DNA of 64,000 bases from UBA5158 sp963692955 (GTDB lineage Bacteria; Pseudomonadota; Gammaproteobacteria; DSM-16500). Both the position numbers and the translations under genes were made by a program. Below, one piece after another: positions 26,921 to 36,251 of the stretch. The stretch lies in assembly GCA_963692955.1 (NCBI GenBank), contig OY843587.1, positions 2,542,001 to 2,606,000 of the forward strand, given 5' to 3'. Position 1 is the first letter of the stretch. Every line of letters begins with the position of its first letter. The notes beneath the pieces are model-generated. The model had not been told where the DNA came from. It ran no database searches and worked only from the letters and a program-made list of their open reading frames with translations.

Positions 26921-27792
26921 GAGACATTAGCTCCACTGTTTACTGGCGCGGTGTGCGCGGCAATCGCAGCTTGCGCTTGATCGATGGTTTGCGCTTGCGT
27001 TTGCATGGTCGCGGCATTATTTTTTTGATGGGTCGTGACCCATTGCGCGAATTCCGCTTTTGGCACCGCGTGCACGACGATCGGCATGAAAGCGTGATTT
27101 AAGCCGCACAATTCGGCGCACTGACCGCGGTACGTGCCGGGCTTGGTGATGTAGACCCAATTTTCATTGATGAAACCCGGGATCGCGTCTTGTTTCACGC
27201 CTAATTCCGGCACCCACCAATCGTGGATAACGTCATCCGCGGTGACTAATAATTTAATTTTCGTATCGACCGGCACGACTAATTCATTATCGACTTCTAA
27301 TAAAAACCATTCGTTACGCTTTTCTGAGCCATTGATTTGGTTTTGCGACGTGGTGAGGTTACTGAAAAAACTAATGCCTTGGTCTAAGTACTCGTACTTC
27401 CATTTCCATTGATAGCCGGTAATTTTAACCGTTATTTCCGATTGATCGGTATTATGAATTTCTTTTAAAACGCGGGTAGCGGGAATCGCTAACGCGACCA
27501 GAATGATGGTCGGAATCACCGTCCATAAGATTTCAACCCACAAATGTTCGTGAAAATTCGCAGCCGTGACGCCCCGCGATTTGCGGTAACTAAACATAGA
27601 ATAGAATAAAACGCCGAAGGTGCCGGCGCCGATCACACAGCAGATCCAAAAACACGCCATGTGTAAATCATAAATTTGGTGGCTGATAGTGGATGCGCCA
27701 TACGGCATATTGATGCCGGGCGTAGCGTACGCCGTCAGCGCAGCGCAACACAAACCTATAAATAGAATTAAACGACCGCTAAAAGTCTGCAT
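26917..27792 (-). CDS. ctaC: Cytochrome c oxidase subunit II
   Basis: 291 aa. A signal peptide (about 1-23), two membrane helices, and a periplasmic cupredoxin domain with the CuA ligands in HDWWVPELGVKQDA (His) and QCAELCGLNHAFMP (Cys, Cys, His, Met). It accepts electrons from cytochrome c. There is no fused cytochrome c domain at the C-terminus, so this is aa3-type, not caa3; separate cytochromes are encoded in both flanking units. First gene of the minus-strand operon. Confidence 0.96.
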   Translation of the reverse strand: MQTFSGRLILFIGLCCAALTAYATPGINMPYGASTISHQIYDLHMACFWICCVIGAGTFGVLFYSMFSYRKSRGVTAANFHEHLWVEILWTVIPTIILVALAIPATRVLKEIHNTDQSEITVKITGYQWKWKYEYLDQGISFFSNLTTSQNQINGSEKRNEWFLLEVDNELVVPVDTKIKLLVTADDVIHDWWVPELGVKQDAIPGFINENWVYITKPGTYRGQCAELCGLNHAFMPIVVHAVPKAEFAQWVTTHQKNNAATMQTQAQTIDQAQAAIAAHTAPVNSGANVS

Positions 27793-27969
27793 ACGAGAAG
27801 CCTTATCTGACCTTTTTATTTTTTACAGCTCTTGCTAAAAGGGAAACAATTAAATCACATTCTCGAAATAACTCAAGAATTTTGTGCCACCGGCCGCACC
27901 ATACTGCATCTTAATGACAAAGAGTGTCAACCTTAATGTATTTTTAGATAAAATCACGGATAATGCGGG

Positions 27970-27997
27970 TTGTATAAATTACCTTTATCACTATAAA
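27970..27997 (+). promoter_or_regulatory. Putative sigma70 promoter of the tetrahaem cytochrome / cox III unit
   Basis: TTGTAT (27970-27975), 16-bp spacer, TATAAA (27992-27997), about 76 bp before the ATG at 28074, in the divergent region between the two cox operons. Pattern only; not proven. Confidence 0.45.
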
Positions 27998-28073
27998 ATG
28001 TGCGGCCTAATTTGCGCGGCGATTCATTCTTCCGCTGAATAATAATTTTACAAGATCGTTTCGGGATAGCTGC

Positions 28074-29657
28074 ATGCTGAATTTTTTAAAAAGAATGTTA
28101 ATTTCACCCGCATTTCTCATGTTTGCGGGCACCGCCTTGCTGGTGTTGATTGTCTTCGGCGTTTATACCGCGCACTTTTTAGAATTGAATTTGCAACTCA
28201 TGACTAACGATGTCACCAACGCAGTCAAACAAAAACCCTACTTCCCCGACTATCCACCGCTCAACACCACGGGTAAGGACGCGGCGCTGTTACAACGCGG
28301 CGAATATATCGCAAAAGCGGGCGATTGCATCGCTTGTCACACGAATACTATCAATAAGGGTAAAACCTTCGCGGGTGGTTTAGCGATACCGACACCGTTC
28401 GGCGTGATTTATTCGCAAAATATTACCCCAGACAAAGAAACCGGCATCGGCAATTGGACGGAGGCGCAATTTATTAAAGCCATGCGGCATGGTATATCTC
28501 CCACCGGTCAATATTATTATCCCGCGTTTCCATTCTACTATTTCGCGCAAATTAATGATGATGATTTGAAAGCCCTCCATGCTTACTTAAATAGTCTGCC
28601 ACCGATTCATCAAGTCAATCCTGAAAACACGATGGCGTTCCCTTTTAATATTCGTCTATTGCAATTAGGCTGGCGCATCTTGTTTTTACATCCCAAAACC
28701 GACGACGGTTATCACAATGACGCCACACAATCCGCGCAGTGGAACCGCGGCGCGTACTTAGTCCAAGGCTTAGGCCATTGCGCGATGTGTCACACGCCAT
28801 CGTATTATTTGCTTTCCAAACAAATTCCCTTGGCGGCGCCCATGGATAAATACGCTTATACCGGTGCGCAAGTGCAGGGTTACCTGGCGCTGAATATCTC
28901 CAAGAGTGGTTTAGGCAACGTGCCTGACGATAAAGTTATAAACGTTTTCTTGAAAGATCAATTGACCGGCGGCGGTAATGTGATTGGCCCAATGCTGGAA
29001 GTGAACCATGACAGTTTGAAATATTTATCGCAGGAGGATTTAGCTGACATCGCGACGTACATAAAATCCGTCGATAGCAAAATCCCACCGAAACCAAAAA
29101 TGACCGGCAACGTCGGCGAATCCGTTTACAACAATTATTGCTTTGGTTGTCACGCGATGGGCGCCGGCGGCGCGCCGAAATTCGGCGACGCGACGGCGTG
29201 GGATAAATTGTTGAAAGGCGGCGCCGGCAAACAATCGCTTTACAACAATGCGATTCATGGCATTAACGGCATGCCGGCGATGGGAACCTGTAGTTCTTGC
29301 ACCGACAAAGATATTGAAGCGGCGGTGGATTACATGTCGGCGGCAAAAGATGAAAGTGTCGCCCAACCTGTACCGCCAGTTGTCGTGTTAACGCTGGCCG
29401 ATGGCAAACGCGTTTACGAAAAAAATTGCGCGTCTTGCCACACGAATGGCGAACATGGCGCGCCGAAATTTGGCGATATGAACGCCTGGCAGCCGACGAT
29501 TAATGAAGGCTTGATGGCGGCGTATGAAAATATCGTCACCGGCAAACAAGGCCATCCGAAAAATGGCGGTTGTGAAGAGTGCTCCGACGCGGAGCTTAAA
29601 GCGGCGTTGAAATATATTATGCAAAACAATTCTAAAAATAATTACAGTCTTTGGTAA
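28074..29657 (+). CDS. Membrane-anchored cytochrome c with four haem motifs
   Basis: 527 aa. N-terminal helix (about 13-35), then four CxxCH motifs: C85-H89, C236-H240, C356-H360 and C452-H456. The first two domains resemble the subunit II cytochrome of membrane alcohol/sugar dehydrogenases (GGLAIPTPFGVIYSQNITPD). The last two are cytochrome c5-type modules, each with GAPKFGD, an axial-Met-type region and a CxxC pair (CSSC, CEEC). It is divergent from ctaC and upstream of subunit III, so it is a likely electron donor to the aa3 oxidase. The two-part composition looks like a fusion. Confidence 0.9.
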   Translation: MLNFLKRMLISPAFLMFAGTALLVLIVFGVYTAHFLELNLQLMTNDVTNAVKQKPYFPDYPPLNTTGKDAALLQRGEYIAKAGDCIACHTNTINKGKTFAGGLAIPTPFGVIYSQNITPDKETGIGNWTEAQFIKAMRHGISPTGQYYYPAFPFYYFAQINDDDLKALHAYLNSLPPIHQVNPENTMAFPFNIRLLQLGWRILFLHPKTDDGYHNDATQSAQWNRGAYLVQGLGHCAMCHTPSYYLLSKQIPLAAPMDKYAYTGAQVQGYLALNISKSGLGNVPDDKVINVFLKDQLTGGGNVIGPMLEVNHDSLKYLSQEDLADIATYIKSVDSKIPPKPKMTGNVGESVYNNYCFGCHAMGAGGAPKFGDATAWDKLLKGGAGKQSLYNNAIHGINGMPAMGTCSSCTDKDIEAAVDYMSAAKDESVAQPVPPVVVLTLADGKRVYEKNCASCHTNGEHGAPKFGDMNAWQPTINEGLMAAYENIVTGKQGHPKNGGCEECSDAELKAALKYIMQNNSKNNYSLW

Positions 29658-29699
29658 AACAATTATAGTCTTTGAAATTTTTAATATTGAGGTTTTTAA

Positions 29700-30578
29700 A
29701 TGGAAAAAAAAGCGGGTTATTACCTTCCCACTCCCAGCAGTTGGCCAATCCGTGGTTCGCTCGCGTTAATATGTTTTTTCGCGGGCTTTGCGAATTGGCT
29801 GCATGGTGAATGGTTTGGGCCGTATCTATTAGGCACCGGCTTACTCATATTAGTGACCGTGATTTACGGTTGGTTTGGCATGGTGATACGCGAAAACCGC
29901 AGTGGCTTATTAGCTCCCGAGCAAGTTGACCGCTCTTTTCGTTTAGGCATGTGTTGGTTTATTTTTTCCGAAGTAATGTTTTTCGGGGCTTTTTTCGGCG
30001 CGCTATTTTTCATTCGCGTCGCGGTCCTGCCTAAATTAGGCGGCGTCGGTCACGACTTTGTTACGCACTTAGTATTATGGCCGCAATTTCAAGCCGCGTG
30101 GCCGTTACTGACCGGCAATCCTAATGTCGCGGCGTACGTCGCGCCCACTTCCATCATGGAGGCATGGGGAATTCCCGCGATTAATACGGCGATCCTGTTA
30201 ACTAGCGGCGTCACCATTACCATCGCGCATTTTAGTTTATTGAAAAACCACCGCGCGCTGATGCTGATTTCACAGCTCGCGACCATCGCGTTAGGGGTCG
30301 CCTTTCTAACTTTTCAAGCGCATGAATATACGATCGCGTACATGGAAAAAGGCTTGACCTTGGGCTCTGGGATTTATGGCACGACATTTTTTATGTTGAC
30401 TGGGTTTCACGGTTTACACGTAACGATCGGCACCATCGGCTTGATCACGATTTTTTGGCGCATGTTAAGAAATGATTTCAATCCGCATAATCATTTCGCG
30501 TTTGAAGCGATCGCCTGGTATTGGCACTTTGTCGACGTGGTATGGCTATTGCTATTTATTTTTGTGTATTGGCTTTGA
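29700..30578 (+). CDS. ctaE: Cytochrome c oxidase subunit III
   Basis: 292 aa, seven helices. Conserved FSEVMFFGAFFGALFF with the Glu of the lipid/oxygen channel, FQAHEYTIAYMEKGLTLGSGIYGTTFF, GFHGLHVTIG and the C-terminal WYWHFVDVVWLLLFIFVYW. It completes the oxidase core with the divergently encoded subunits I and II. It lies 42 bp downstream of the multihaem cytochrome gene and its stop overlaps the start of the next gene (TGATG). Confidence 0.96.
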   Translation: MEKKAGYYLPTPSSWPIRGSLALICFFAGFANWLHGEWFGPYLLGTGLLILVTVIYGWFGMVIRENRSGLLAPEQVDRSFRLGMCWFIFSEVMFFGAFFGALFFIRVAVLPKLGGVGHDFVTHLVLWPQFQAAWPLLTGNPNVAAYVAPTSIMEAWGIPAINTAILLTSGVTITIAHFSLLKNHRALMLISQLATIALGVAFLTFQAHEYTIAYMEKGLTLGSGIYGTTFFMLTGFHGLHVTIGTIGLITIFWRMLRNDFNPHNHFAFEAIAWYWHFVDVVWLLLFIFVYWL

Positions 30579-30994
30579 TGCTGATCGCGCTATTAAAGTT
30601 TTGCCATGTCGTTATCGCTTTAGTATTAATTAGCTCTATCGTTTATAGCATTGTGTTAACTTGCTCGAAAAAATTTACGCTGGCGCCGTTAAAACATCAG
30701 CAGCGCTTCATGCGCGTGCAGCGTATGATGCTGATCGCGGTGTTGTTAGCGATCGCCACCGGCTCTCTATTAATTTATCCGAAAAACTTCACGCTACATA
30801 CTCCCTGGATACAAGCGGCGTATTTATTCGCATTGTTATTCGCCATCGGTTTGTTTGTGTTGACGTGGATGAAGAAAAAATTTTCCAGCAGACAGCGTTG
30901 GGCTTGGCTGGCGTTATATCTTGTTTTGGGCTTTGCTTTGTTAACGCTAGTGCACGGCGCGGTGACTAAGCAAGCGTTTTATTTTTTATTTTAA
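30578..30994 (+). CDS. Four-helix membrane protein (DUF2269-like)
   Basis: 138 aa from the ATG at 30578, which overlaps the ctaE stop; this removes 19 residues that would overlap ctaE out of frame. Four hydrophobic segments. The start LLKFCHVVIALVLI matches the LKxLHVxxA pattern of DUF2269-type integral membrane proteins, and the protein at 33614 has the same plan. A conserved His in helix 1 and LVHGAVTKQ near the end could hold a haem or quinone (speculative). Co-transcribed with ctaE. Confidence 0.75.
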   Translation: MLIALLKFCHVVIALVLISSIVYSIVLTCSKKFTLAPLKHQQRFMRVQRMMLIAVLLAIATGSLLIYPKNFTLHTPWIQAAYLFALLFAIGLFVLTWMKKKFSSRQRWAWLALYLVLGFALLTLVHGAVTKQAFYFLF

Positions 30995-33243
30995 GATTTC
31001 ATGCGGACGACGCAGTTGCTTTTATGATTAACATTTAATTCGCCTGCTTGCCTAATCACGTTCGCAAGTTTCCTCACCCCAAAAAACCCTTGCTTAAATA
31101 AAGATGTTTTCCGCTTCTTATGCGCACCTACCAAAGTAAATTCATCAACGTCCTCTTCCGGCGGCGGCATAAAGTTATCTAGCGGCTCTGGACTCGAATG
31201 TAAAATAACAGTTTCAACCAGTGGCAGCGGTGGTGAATAGTGGTCTGGATTTACTGTCATGCTAAACGCACTGGCTTGGTCAGGACGCACGTGAGCGACG
31301 ACGAGCTTTTTTTCTTCATCAACTTCCTCACTGCGCGGCGCAACATCAGCCGCTGGGATCGTGACGATCACTTCATCTTTCAGTAATTCTTGACGGTAAA
31401 ACAATAACAATTCATCCAGTTTATTACTTTTTATTATTTCGTCTAAACATTCATCTTTCATGATTTGCAATACATCGACGATCAACGCCATAAAGCCGCC
31501 GGGAATGCGCATGGCGGTCAACAAGGGTTGCGACATCCAAGTTGAACAGTAATGCGCGATTTTAATCTTTTGAACCGCGACTTCAATATCGCTCTTGAAC
31601 ATATCGTAAAATTGTTTAAACGCTTGGTTGTCGAAAATGATACGCCGTGGATCATGCGTAAGATTTTTTTCTTCGCGCCATGCGCCCCAGGTCAATAACT
31701 CACGCTTGGGAAAATAATCGCCGCCGCTCAAGATCAGATTGACGACATAACGGAATTGACTAGAAGATAACATTTGATAAACGTAATCAATCATGGAATC
31801 GCGGGATTCTTTCTTTTCCATATTCGGCGAAAAGCGGCGCTGCAACAAATTAACGAAGCCGCTCGTCAATTCTCTCGGGATGGTAAACAAATCCCAAATC
31901 TTGAGATTACCCGGCAATGGATCGTTGAACGCCAACATCGAGACGACGCCAAATTGCATGAGCAAATTAAACATCGCATCTTGCACATAATAACTTTTCA
32001 CACCGGTCGCGTAATAAATACTTTGCACGGCGGCTTGCGTACTAAGCTGCAGTCCTAACCCTACGCCGAAAGAATGCAGATAATTACGCGCAAAGACTTC
32101 ATAGCGGTGACGCGTGCAATTGTCTTCTGGCGATACCTTATATTCATTTAAACCTTGCCCGTAGATTAAAATTCCCACTAGCGTCGACGCCCAGCTTAGA
32201 TAAAAATAATTATTTTCTGACAGCATTTGGTGCGCGTGTAATTTCTCAGGCAACGAATTAATAAAATGGTTGGCGGCATAATACACGGGACTAGACACAC
32301 CGGCGTGCAGCACTTTTTTCAAATTGCAACCGCAAGAGGGTTGGTGCTTTAAGGGTAATAGAGAATGTTGCGCGGCAAAGCCTTTATCTAAAAGCTTTTT
32401 GAAATCGCTGGCGACGTTATGATCGCCGTGTAAGTTGAACGCGCTTTCAAAAAATTTCTTAATTTCTGTGAGCGCGGATTCATAGTCTTGACGGTGTTTC
32501 GCTGAATACAAATTCACAAATCCATGCGCGATTGCGGCCGCCGTGTGTTGGTCTAAATCATAGTGCGCCAACAGCCGCGCGAACTGATGCCGTTGATGAG
32601 TGTGACGCAAACCGGTTAAAACTTTCTTAAGCGCCGGCGCTAACTGTTGCGCTAACGTCGCGGTGTCTGGATATTTACCCACTAGCGATTCTGACAAGAC
32701 CAAGGTGAAAGCACGGTTTACATCCGCGCGTAGCTGCTCTGGTGTGACGTTGGGCCTTAAAAAAATCGCATGCGTAACACAGACCGCCGCGGCGGTGAAA
32801 TCCGCCGCGGCCGCGATCACTTGCGTTAAGTATTTTTGATTATCGGCGGCTAACGCGCGCGGCAAACTCGCGGTGTAGAAAGTGTTATCCCACACGCGGC
32901 GCGAATACAAACGCAGCATGATAGTAAACATGATTAAAGCGTCAGCTTGGTCTAACACATAGTCCATGGTTTCTGACGACGAATATTCTTTGAGAGAATC
33001 GATAGCGCGGCGGTATAAAATAAACGGTAGTAAATAATCGATTACATTCGTGTAAGCGGATAACAACAGAATTTTTTTCGTGACTGGCGCGTCCCATAAA
33101 TTGAGCGCGTTAAAAAATTGTTTAAAGCCCAGCAGCAAATGTTGAAAAGGAGGAAAGTTCGCAATGGTGTCATAACCCGTTTGCGCATAGGGTGAAATGC
33201 TATTCTTTGTATTCGTTAGAAATTGACTTACTGGCACTGGCAT
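30991..33243 (-). CDS. 750-aa protein of unknown function, candidate effector
   Basis: Start chosen at 33243 because GAGGTG lies just upstream; an in-frame ATG at 33294 would add 17 residues. The protein is mostly helical, with hydrophobic stretches around residues 345-361, 392-410 and 424-440, a CGC motif near 304, and an acidic Pro-rich segment near 660-720 before a basic C-terminus. No signal peptide. No domain recognised. It interrupts an otherwise purely respiratory block, and its 3' end overlaps the convergent membrane gene by 4 bp. Size, low similarity to any known family and composition fit a translocated effector (inference). Confidence 0.65.
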   Translation of the reverse strand: MPVPVSQFLTNTKNSISPYAQTGYDTIANFPPFQHLLLGFKQFFNALNLWDAPVTKKILLLSAYTNVIDYLLPFILYRRAIDSLKEYSSSETMDYVLDQADALIMFTIMLRLYSRRVWDNTFYTASLPRALAADNQKYLTQVIAAAADFTAAAVCVTHAIFLRPNVTPEQLRADVNRAFTLVLSESLVGKYPDTATLAQQLAPALKKVLTGLRHTHQRHQFARLLAHYDLDQHTAAAIAHGFVNLYSAKHRQDYESALTEIKKFFESAFNLHGDHNVASDFKKLLDKGFAAQHSLLPLKHQPSCGCNLKKVLHAGVSSPVYYAANHFINSLPEKLHAHQMLSENNYFYLSWASTLVGILIYGQGLNEYKVSPEDNCTRHRYEVFARNYLHSFGVGLGLQLSTQAAVQSIYYATGVKSYYVQDAMFNLLMQFGVVSMLAFNDPLPGNLKIWDLFTIPRELTSGFVNLLQRRFSPNMEKKESRDSMIDYVYQMLSSSQFRYVVNLILSGGDYFPKRELLTWGAWREEKNLTHDPRRIIFDNQAFKQFYDMFKSDIEVAVQKIKIAHYCSTWMSQPLLTAMRIPGGFMALIVDVLQIMKDECLDEIIKSNKLDELLLFYRQELLKDEVIVTIPAADVAPRSEEVDEEKKLVVAHVRPDQASAFSMTVNPDHYSPPLPLVETVILHSSPEPLDNFMPPPEEDVDEFTLVGAHKKRKTSLFKQGFFGVRKLANVIRQAGELNVNHKSNCVVRMKS

Positions 33244-33613
33244 AGCACACCTCGTCGTTTTCCATTTTTCATAATTATATGAATAATGTAGCACACGATA
33301 ATTAACGTATTCTTAAGACATAACTTATTAAAAAGCAAATAGTTATGGCGGCAATGGCTCAACGTTGTTAGTCCCGACAACTTTGGTGGCAACAACTAGC
33401 GCGCTGTAGCAACGTCAAGCATTTTTCTCACGCGCATATATCATTGCGCAAACAAATTTGACCGCGACAGCTTGGCACTCAAGCCATTTATCAAGCGGTG
33501 TCGTAAATAAGGAAAGGGTCGCTAGCCTTCCCGTTTCAAACACAAATTTGCATTTCAATTTTGGCCAAACTGTGTTAAATTTTTACCCTTGATAATCTAA
33601 CATTGAAAGCCTG
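33244..33613. other. Divergent intergenic region with several hairpin-forming segments
   Basis: 370 bp between the 750-aa gene and the ccm-linked membrane gene. GACAGCTTG (33466-33474) can pair with CAAGCGGTGTC (33492-33502) with a GG bulge, and GGAAAGG/CCTTCC forms another hairpin around 33511-33531. GTTGTT/AACAAC flank about 33366-33398. No ORF. Promoters for both directions must lie here; none is assigned with confidence. Confidence 0.35.
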
Positions 33614-34069
33614 ATGATTTATAATTTCCTCAAAATCTTACATATCTTTAGCGCCACACTGCTGCTGACTAGCATCGCGTACAGTTTTTTGATTTGGCGC
33701 GACCGCTATTCATCGCCGCGCGTGGGCGCGATCATATCGAGCCGCATTCAAACGCAAACGTGGGTCATCATTCTCCCGGTCGCGCTATTTCAAATGGCGA
33801 CTGGTTTCACCATGCTGAGTTTACAAGAAGATGATTTATCGCAATTGTGGATCGTCGGGAGCATTATCGGTTTCATTGTATTTATCGCGAGTTGGTTTTC
33901 GTTTATTTATTTTTTATTGTTGGCGCAGCAAGTTCCTATAGACAGTGATGGTTATGGGACGGCCGGTGAACGTTACAAATGGTTTCGACGCGTGCAATCT
34001 TTCATGTTGATGATAAGCGCTGCGGCTTTGTTGACCATGATTTTTTTCATGTCTAATAAGGTCGCGTGA
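33614..34069 (+). CDS. DUF2269-like four-helix integral membrane protein
   Basis: 151 aa, four membrane helices, starting MIYNFLKILHIFSATLLLTS, the typical LKxLHxxxA opening of DUF2269 proteins. It shares plan and helix-1 His with the protein at 30578 on the other side of the 750-aa gene. It sits 9 bp upstream of ccmA, so it probably belongs to the ccm transcript. Function unknown. Confidence 0.8.
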   Translation: MIYNFLKILHIFSATLLLTSIAYSFLIWRDRYSSPRVGAIISSRIQTQTWVIILPVALFQMATGFTMLSLQEDDLSQLWIVGSIIGFIVFIASWFSFIYFLLLAQQVPIDSDGYGTAGERYKWFRRVQSFMLMISAAALLTMIFFMSNKVA

Positions 34070-34078
34070 GCAAAGCCG

Positions 34079-34693
34079 ATGACATTAGCGATCTTGAATC
34101 TTTCTTTCGAACGTGAGCAACGCTTTTTATTCGAAAATATCTCTGAAAATTTAGTGGCCGGCGATTGCTTGCAAGTCACCGGCGCGAATGGCAGCGGTAA
34201 ATCGACGTTGTTGCGTTTATTAGCGGGATTTATTCCGGCGACCGCGGGCACGATTTTTTGGCAAAAAAAATGTATCGCCGCAGCCCGCGCTAGTTATCAG
34301 CCGCAATTACATTATCTCGGTCATCATAGCGGCGTACGCGGTCACTTGACCGTCAAAGAAAATCTGATCGCTAATGCCGCGTTGTTAGGCGGCGCTACAG
34401 ACGGGCTAGCAACGGCATGCGAAAAAACCGGCTTGACGCGGCATCAACATAAATTCGCGACGGATTTATCCGCGGGCCTGCGCCAACGTTTAGCGCTGGC
34501 GCGTTTAATCATGGTGCAAAAACCGCTGTGGATTTTGGACGAACCGCTGACGGCGTTAGATCATGCAGGCCGGATTTATTTGCAAACACTTTTGAGCGAC
34601 CATTTAGACGCGGCGGGCATCGCGGTGATCGCGACCCACCATGAGTTTTCATCCCGCGTAAAAAAATTAGACTTAGGTAGCAAACATGTTTAA
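34079..34693 (+). CDS. ccmA: Haem exporter ATP-binding protein CcmA
   Basis: 204 aa ABC ATPase. Walker A is TGANGSGKSTLL, the signature is LSAGLRQRLALARL, and Walker B is LWILDEPLTALD followed by switch His in ATHHEF. CcmAB with CcmC/D frees holo-CcmE by ATP hydrolysis in system I cytochrome c maturation. It overlaps ccmB by 8 bp. Confidence 0.94.
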   Translation: MTLAILNLSFEREQRFLFENISENLVAGDCLQVTGANGSGKSTLLRLLAGFIPATAGTIFWQKKCIAAARASYQPQLHYLGHHSGVRGHLTVKENLIANAALLGGATDGLATACEKTGLTRHQHKFATDLSAGLRQRLALARLIMVQKPLWILDEPLTALDHAGRIYLQTLLSDHLDAAGIAVIATHHEFSSRVKKLDLGSKHV

Positions 34694-35360
34694 GCCTTTT
34701 TTAACACTCATCCGTCACGATATTTTACTGACCTGCCGGCAGGCGCACGCGTGGATAACGCCGTTATTATTTTTTGTGTTGGTGGTGATGCTTTTTCCCA
34801 TGGCGCTAGGCGCTGACGCCAGTGTGCTCGCGCCGCTCGCCCCAGCCATAATTTGGGTCGCGGCTTTACTTGCGGTATTAATGTCGGTGGGAACTATTTT
34901 CAAACTAGACGCGCATGAAGGATATTTAGATTTATTATTGTTGAGCCAACAATCGCTGTCCGCCTTAGTTTTATGTAAAATCGGCACGCATTGGTTAACG
35001 CATTGTTTACCGTTGATCGTCATTAGTCCGCTGTTAGGTTTAATGTTGCATTTGCATTGGCAGCAAGCTGTTGCATTAGTGTGGACGCTGTTGTTGGGTA
35101 CGCCCGTATTGAGCTTGCTGGGCGGCATCGGCGCGGCGCTGTTAATCGGTGTGAAACAGCAAGGCTTGCTATTGCCCGTGTTAATTATACCGTTATATGT
35201 TCCCGCGTTAATTTTCGGTACCGGCACGTTGTTGGCGGTAGGCGGCGGACTGCCGGTCAATGGTTATTACGCTATGATGGGCGCGTTACTGTTAGTGACA
35301 CTCGCGTTCGCGCCGCTGTTTACCAGTCTTGCGTTGCGGGTAGGAGTCAGTCAGGTATGA
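34686..35360 (+). CDS. ccmB: Haem exporter membrane protein CcmB
   Basis: 224 aa, six membrane helices. The start FLTLIRHDILLTCRQ and the FKLDAHEGYLDLLLLSQQSL segment are the conserved CcmB cytoplasmic elements. Membrane partner of CcmA. Its stop overlaps the ccmC start (ATGA at 35357-35360). Confidence 0.93.
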   Translation: MFKPFLTLIRHDILLTCRQAHAWITPLLFFVLVVMLFPMALGADASVLAPLAPAIIWVAALLAVLMSVGTIFKLDAHEGYLDLLLLSQQSLSALVLCKIGTHWLTHCLPLIVISPLLGLMLHLHWQQAVALVWTLLLGTPVLSLLGGIGAALLIGVKQQGLLLPVLIIPLYVPALIFGTGTLLAVGGGLPVNGYYAMMGALLLVTLAFAPLFTSLALRVGVSQV

Positions 35361-36103
35361 TTAAATGGTTTAACCGCAATTTTTTAGCGCCAAAAAGTTT
35401 TTACCGTAGCAGCGGCGTGCTCTTGCCGTGGCTCAGCGTCGCGTTTGTTGGTTGCTTCGCGTATGGCTTGATCGGCGGATTATTTTTAGCGCCCGCGGAT
35501 TATCAACAAGGCGACGGTTTCCGCATTATGTATGTGCATGTGCCTAGCGCCTTCGCGGCGATGGCCGTGTATTTCATCATGGCGGTGGCGGCCGTCATGA
35601 CATTAGTGTTCCGGTTAAAAATCGCAGCGATTTGCATGACGGCGAGCGCGCGGATCGGCGTTTGGTTTACTTTCTTAGCGCTGGCGACGGGTTCGATTTG
35701 GGGAAAACCCATGTGGGGCACATGGTGGATTTGGGATGCGCGCTTGACGTCGATGCTAATTTTATTTTTTTTGTATATCGGTTTTTTAACGTTGCAGTCG
35801 GTGATTCACGATCAAACCAGCCGCGACCGCGCGGGCGCGATTCTTGCGGTCGTCGGCGTGATAAATCTGCCAATCATTCATTATTCCGTCGTGTGGTGGA
35901 ACACGCTGCATCAAGGCCCTAGCCTAAGCCGGTTTGCTAAACCGACGATTGCGCCCACTATGTTGTATCCGCTGCTAGTGATGATCGCGGCGTTTTTTCT
36001 TTTTTATGGCATCGTGTTACTGCTGCGTATGCGCAATCAAATTTTATTACGCGAAATGCATAGTCCTTGGGTGAAAGAGGTTATTAAAAATGAATTGGCA
36101 TAA
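35357..36103 (+). CDS. ccmC: Haem handling protein CcmC
   Basis: 248 aa from the ATG overlapping the ccmB stop; a longer open frame upstream lies inside ccmB and is discarded. Six helices with the WWD haem-binding domain: SIWGKPMWGTWWIWDARLTSML, flanked by conserved His in MYVHVPSAF and in NLPIIHYSVVWWNTLHQ. It loads haem on CcmE in the periplasm. Confidence 0.95.
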   Translation: MIKWFNRNFLAPKSFYRSSGVLLPWLSVAFVGCFAYGLIGGLFLAPADYQQGDGFRIMYVHVPSAFAAMAVYFIMAVAAVMTLVFRLKIAAICMTASARIGVWFTFLALATGSIWGKPMWGTWWIWDARLTSMLILFFLYIGFLTLQSVIHDQTSRDRAGAILAVVGVINLPIIHYSVVWWNTLHQGPSLSRFAKPTIAPTMLYPLLVMIAAFFLFYGIVLLLRMRNQILLREMHSPWVKEVIKNELA

Positions 36104-36251
36104 TTGGATTTCCATGGGCGGCTATGGCGCGTATGTTTGGACGGCTTATGGCATTACGTTGCTGGCGTTTACTGTCAACCTAGTCACGACTCTCGCCGAA
36201 AAAAAACACGTGCGCGAATTGATTCAGCAAGCTTTAAGCCATGAGTCCTAA
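36090..36251 (+). CDS. ccmD: Haem exporter protein CcmD
   Basis: 53 aa, too short for ordinary ORF cut-offs. It starts MNWHNWISMGGYGAYVWTAY, has one membrane helix (about 17-36), and a charged C-terminus (AEKKHVRELIQQAL), the CcmD plan. It overlaps the ccmC end by 14 bp and the ccmE start by 11 bp, in the canonical C-D-E order. CcmD stabilises the CcmABC-CcmE complex. Confidence 0.9.
   Translation: MNWHNWISMGGYGAYVWTAYGITLLAFTVNLVTTLAEKKHVRELIQQALSHES

Noticed and set aside
28062..28069. CGGGATAG as a second copy of the palindrome end at 1490-1497
   Set aside because: Only 8 bases match and no partner arm is nearby; chance occurrence.
35057..35356. Upstream extension of the ccmC reading frame
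   Set aside because: It runs out of frame inside ccmB; the ATG overlapping the ccmB stop gives the family N-terminus.
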